From: Deltaproteobacteria bacterium
GTDB lineage: Bacteria; Desulfobacterota; Desulfobacteria; Desulfobacterales; ETH-SRB1
DNA length: 16,228 nt
Direction of reading: 5' to 3'
Assembly: GCA_019314185.1 (NCBI GenBank)
Contig: JAFCZU010000047.1
Location: 1 to 16,228, forward strand
The stretch's first letter is position 1. Every line of letters starts with the position of its first letter. Positions 13,955-16,228 of this stretch are shown here, piece after piece. A program made the translations under genes and the position numbers. A model generated the notes under the pieces. That model made no database searches and was not told where the DNA came from. It saw only the letters and a program-made list of their open reading frames with translations.

Positions 13955-15310
13955 ATGCAAACTGATACTAAATTAAATAAACAGCTGCGAAATATTTTCT
14001 TTGTTGTTATGATTATATATTTCGCTGTTTTCCCATGGTTCTCTGAAGCTAATGAGCCTGCTGAAATCTTTACTCTTCAGCAGACAATTGAAGAGGCAAT
14101 AAAGGCCAATATTGGGCTGAAAATATCACAAGAAGAAATAAAGGTGGCGCTTTCAACCAAAAAATATCAAAGGACGAAATTTTTCCCAACATTGAGTGCG
14201 ACCTATCAATACAAGCACAACTATGAAGAACGGAGCAACCAATATTTTGGAATAACAACCCCCCGAAATGAATACAATCTTGTCACCTCATTCAATCAGC
14301 CTTTATTTGCCGGGTTTTTATTGCTCAACCGGTATAAGATCGCAAGCGTTGGTCTAAACGCAGCTAAAATCAATGAAAAACTTGTCCGCCAGGCTATAGT
14401 TTTTGAAGCAAAAAAAGTATATTTCTCTTTTTTGAAAATGCAAAAACTCATGAGAATTTCCAGCGAAGCGGTTACACAACTTGAAGCCCATGAAAAAGCA
14501 GCAAAAAATTTCTATGAAGTAGGGATGACGCCTTTAAATGATCTGCTAAAAGCACAGGTTGAGCTGGCAAATGCCAGGCAGGATCTTATAATTGCTCAAA
14601 ACAATCTGGAAATAGCTCAATTAAACTTTAACATTCTTCTCCGCAGATATATTAATGCATCGATTGAACTGCACGATGTTTTTGACTATGTGTCTTTTGA
14701 AAAGGGGATCGATTACTGCCTTGAAACAGGTATGCAAAAACGTTTGGAACTAAAGGCCGCCGATTTAGAGACGGAAATATCGGAAAAAGAATTAAAATTG
14801 AGCAAAAAGGACTATTATCCATCAATAAGTCTTCAGGGCAATTATTATAACAGAGGTACAGAACCGGACTTGAATGGGGATAATGGGATAAGCGATCCTG
14901 ATAGCTGGGATGTTTTAGCTGTGGCGACTTGGAATTTCTGGGAATGGGGCAAAACCGGTTATGGAGTAAAGGGGAAAATGAGCTGTCTTGCCCAGGCACA
15001 ATATCATAAAACAGAAATAAGCGATAATATTCGTTTGGAAGTCAAACAGGCATACCTCAAAACAAGGGAAGCTGAAAAAAATATTATTACTGTTAAAAAA
15101 GCTGTTGAACAGGCAAAAGAAAACTTCAGAATAAGCGAGGAACGTTATAAAGAGCAGATGGCTACTTCAACAGATGTTCTCGACGCACAAACACTTCTTT
15201 CCAGAACCATGACAAACTATTACAGTGCCTTGTATGACTTTAAAATTGCAAAAGCCTATTTGTATTGGGCAATGGGCCAGACCGAAAAAATTGCGACAGG
15301 TATAAAATGA
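13955..15310 (+). CDS. TolC-family outer membrane efflux protein
   Basis: An outer membrane channel protein of the OEP/TolC family, which forms trimers joining an inner-membrane pump to the outside. The 451-residue form has a signal peptide (basic start, hydrophobic 13-28, likely cleavage near SEA at 30-32) and two long repeated halves: helices at 40-70 (LQQTIEEAIKANIGLKIS), barrel strands at 78-120, helices 140-235 and the second half at 255-440 with the typical RLELKAADLETEI, YYPSISLQGNYYN and EERYKEQMATSTDVLDAQTLL segments. I chose ATG 13955, since the longer frame to 13847 runs inside the palindromic element. GGGA precedes it. The stop overlaps the ftsE start by 4 bases, so the two are translationally coupled. 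Substrate unknown. Confidence 0.92.
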   Translation: MQTDTKLNKQLRNIFFVVMIIYFAVFPWFSEANEPAEIFTLQQTIEEAIKANIGLKISQEEIKVALSTKKYQRTKFFPTLSATYQYKHNYEERSNQYFGITTPRNEYNLVTSFNQPLFAGFLLLNRYKIASVGLNAAKINEKLVRQAIVFEAKKVYFSFLKMQKLMRISSEAVTQLEAHEKAAKNFYEVGMTPLNDLLKAQVELANARQDLIIAQNNLEIAQLNFNILLRRYINASIELHDVFDYVSFEKGIDYCLETGMQKRLELKAADLETEISEKELKLSKKDYYPSISLQGNYYNRGTEPDLNGDNGISDPDSWDVLAVATWNFWEWGKTGYGVKGKMSCLAQAQYHKTEISDNIRLEVKQAYLKTREAEKNIITVKKAVEQAKENFRISEERYKEQMATSTDVLDAQTLLSRTMTNYYSALYDFKIAKAYLYWAMGQTEKIATGIK

Positions 15311-15984
15311 TTGATGGAAATGACAAAAGCTCAATAATACGGATGTTCCATGTTCATAAGCAATATGGCGTAAAAAAAGCTCTCATTGATATTAACCTTG
15401 ATATTTTCAAAAATGAATTTCTTTTTATCACAGGTCCCAGCGGCGCTGGAAAATCAACCCTGTTGAAACTCCTTTATTTTGGAGAACCTGTATCTGAAGG
15501 ACAAATATTAATTGATGGAATGAATCTGTCCAGAATTCCCCGTAGCCGGATACCTTTTTTAAGACGAAAATTCGGGATAATATTTCAGGATTATAAACTT
15601 ATATCTACAAAAAGCGTTTTTGATAATGTGGCTCTTGTTCTTGAAGCAATGGGCAGAAAAAGACAGCTAATCCGGAAGAAAGTAAATAGCGTATTGAGGA
15701 TGGTTGGAATGGAGGAAAGATCTAAATCGTTTCCTCAAAGCTTGTCAGGCGGCGAACAGCAAAGAGTTGCTGTTGCCAGAGCAATTGTTGGAGTTCCCAG
15801 GATAATATTAGCAGACGAACCAACCGGCAGTCTTGATTCTGGATCGGCCAATATTATTGTTGATCTTCTTAAAGGATTTCACACACGTGGAGGTACTGTA
15901 ATTGTTGCCACGCATGACAAGGAACTATTACGCAAAACAGGCAGCAGGGTAATCCACTTGAAGGATGGACAGCAAATCAAGTGA
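15307..15984 (+). CDS. ftsE: FtsE-type ABC ATPase
   Basis: A cytoplasmic ATPase that with the membrane protein FtsX controls peptidoglycan hydrolases at division. The 225 residues show Walker A GPSGAGKS (43-50), Q-loop Gln93 in FGIIFQDYKLIS, the signature LSGGE (146-150), Walker B IILADE (166-171), D-loop GSLD and switch His203. FQDYKL with FDNVALVLEAMG is closer to FtsE than to LolD or MacB, though these families are near neighbours. ATG 15307 overlaps the tolC stop (ATGA) and has AGG upstream; an in-frame ATG 42 bases earlier lies inside tolC. No FtsX follows directly. A GTG overlapping the stop opens only 27 codons before repeat B. Pairing with TolC instead of FtsX could also mean an exporter ATPase (inference). 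Confidence 0.88.
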   Translation: MIDGNDKSSIIRMFHVHKQYGVKKALIDINLDIFKNEFLFITGPSGAGKSTLLKLLYFGEPVSEGQILIDGMNLSRIPRSRIPFLRRKFGIIFQDYKLISTKSVFDNVALVLEAMGRKRQLIRKKVNSVLRMVGMEERSKSFPQSLSGGEQQRVAVARAIVGVPRIILADEPTGSLDSGSANIIVDLLKGFHTRGGTVIVATHDKELLRKTGSRVIHLKDGQQIK

Positions 15985-16064
15985 AAAGCGGGGCTAAACC
16001 ACAAGCCTTTGATATAATTGACAAGTTGATTTCGCTTAGGGTTCCGCAAAGTGGCACAACATAG
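15981..16064 (+). other. 27-codon frame overlapping the ftsE stop; possible truncated partner gene
   Basis: GTG at 15981 overlaps the ftsE TGA (GTGA) and opens a short frame (starting VKSGAKPQAFDIIDKLIS) that ends at TAG 16062-16064. The stop coincides with the start of repeat B. I do not recognise the peptide. FtsX N-termini usually lead quickly into a membrane helix, and none appears. It may be a chance frame, or the head of a gene cut by the repeat. Confidence 0.25.
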
Positions 16065-16228
16065 CTTTTTAATAAAAATCAAACTTATGAATTTGTTTTG
16101 AACCGCAGAATATAGAACAAGGAATTATGAATATCGAAGTAAGGTATTCTATCATTTTTAATATTTAAAAAGATAGCTTGCCGTGGCATAGCCGTAGGCG
16201 ACGCCTGGAGCGTAGCGATTCCATACTT
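16062..16228. mobile_element. MITE-like palindromic repeat family B, copy 2 (runs off the window)
   Basis: It matches the copy at 5454 from tagctttttaa onward: gaatttgttttgaaccgcag against ggatttgttttgaatcgcag, then aaggtattctatcattttta and gcatagccgtaggcgacgcc. I estimate well over 80% identity by eye. The window ends before the expected right inverted arm. Confidence 0.75.

Noticed and set aside
14652..14999. Minus-strand frame of 115 codons inside tolC
   Set aside because: Proline- and serine-rich composition typical of an antisense frame; lies wholly inside a strong TolC-family gene.

Overview
The window looks like chromosomal DNA of an anaerobic deltaproteobacterium, most probably of the Desulfobacterales (sulfate-reducer lineage). 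This is an inference from AT-rich composition, protein flavour (TsaC with an FPTRCIYGLG motif, UbiE/MenG, a zinc-ribbon/DUF3426 protein, a TolC-FtsE pair) and many short dispersed palindromic repeats between genes. Almost all genes are housekeeping. I see no phage, transposase, CRISPR array, toxin-antitoxin pair or defence island.

Layout. Positions 1-5180 (minus strand): a tRNA-Leu(CAA) with promoter and terminator, TsaC (tRNA t6A synthesis), an in-frame PurD-PurE fusion (purine synthesis), Ddl (cell wall), a two-helix membrane protein with a SHOCT-like tail, a DUF1992 protein, and a tRNA-Met(CAT) with promoter and terminator. Positions 5181-5856 hold no gene. They contain a dispersed repeat (family A) split by a second palindromic repeat (family B). 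Positions 5857-9417 (minus): a zinc-ribbon membrane protein with a long acidic repetitive linker, Hpt (purine salvage), a CbpA-like J-protein, tRNA-Arg(TCG) and tRNA-His(GTG). Positions 9418-9775 hold a tRNA promoter and an intact family A copy. Positions 9776-11194 (minus): a hotdog thioesterase and UbiE/MenG. Positions 11319-12816 (plus): DnaJ and QueD. Then pyrE (minus), flanked by near-identical 31-bp direct repeats. Positions 13449-13954 hold repeats, a terminator-like hairpin upstream of pyrE, and a long inverted-repeat element. Positions 13955-15984 (plus): a TolC-family protein overlapping FtsE by 4 bases. FtsX does not follow visibly; a second family B copy begins 78 bases after ftsE and runs off the window.

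Together the genes serve nucleotide synthesis and salvage (purD-purE, hpt, pyrE), tRNA supply and modification (four tRNAs, tsaC, and queD for queuosine), protein folding (dnaJ, cbpA), menaquinone methylation, and envelope assembly and division (ddl, tolC, ftsE). The least ordinary features are the PurD-PurE fusion, the nested repeats, the repeats flanking pyrE, repeats that supply stop codons, the missing canonical start of tsaC, and the repeat found where ftsX would be expected.
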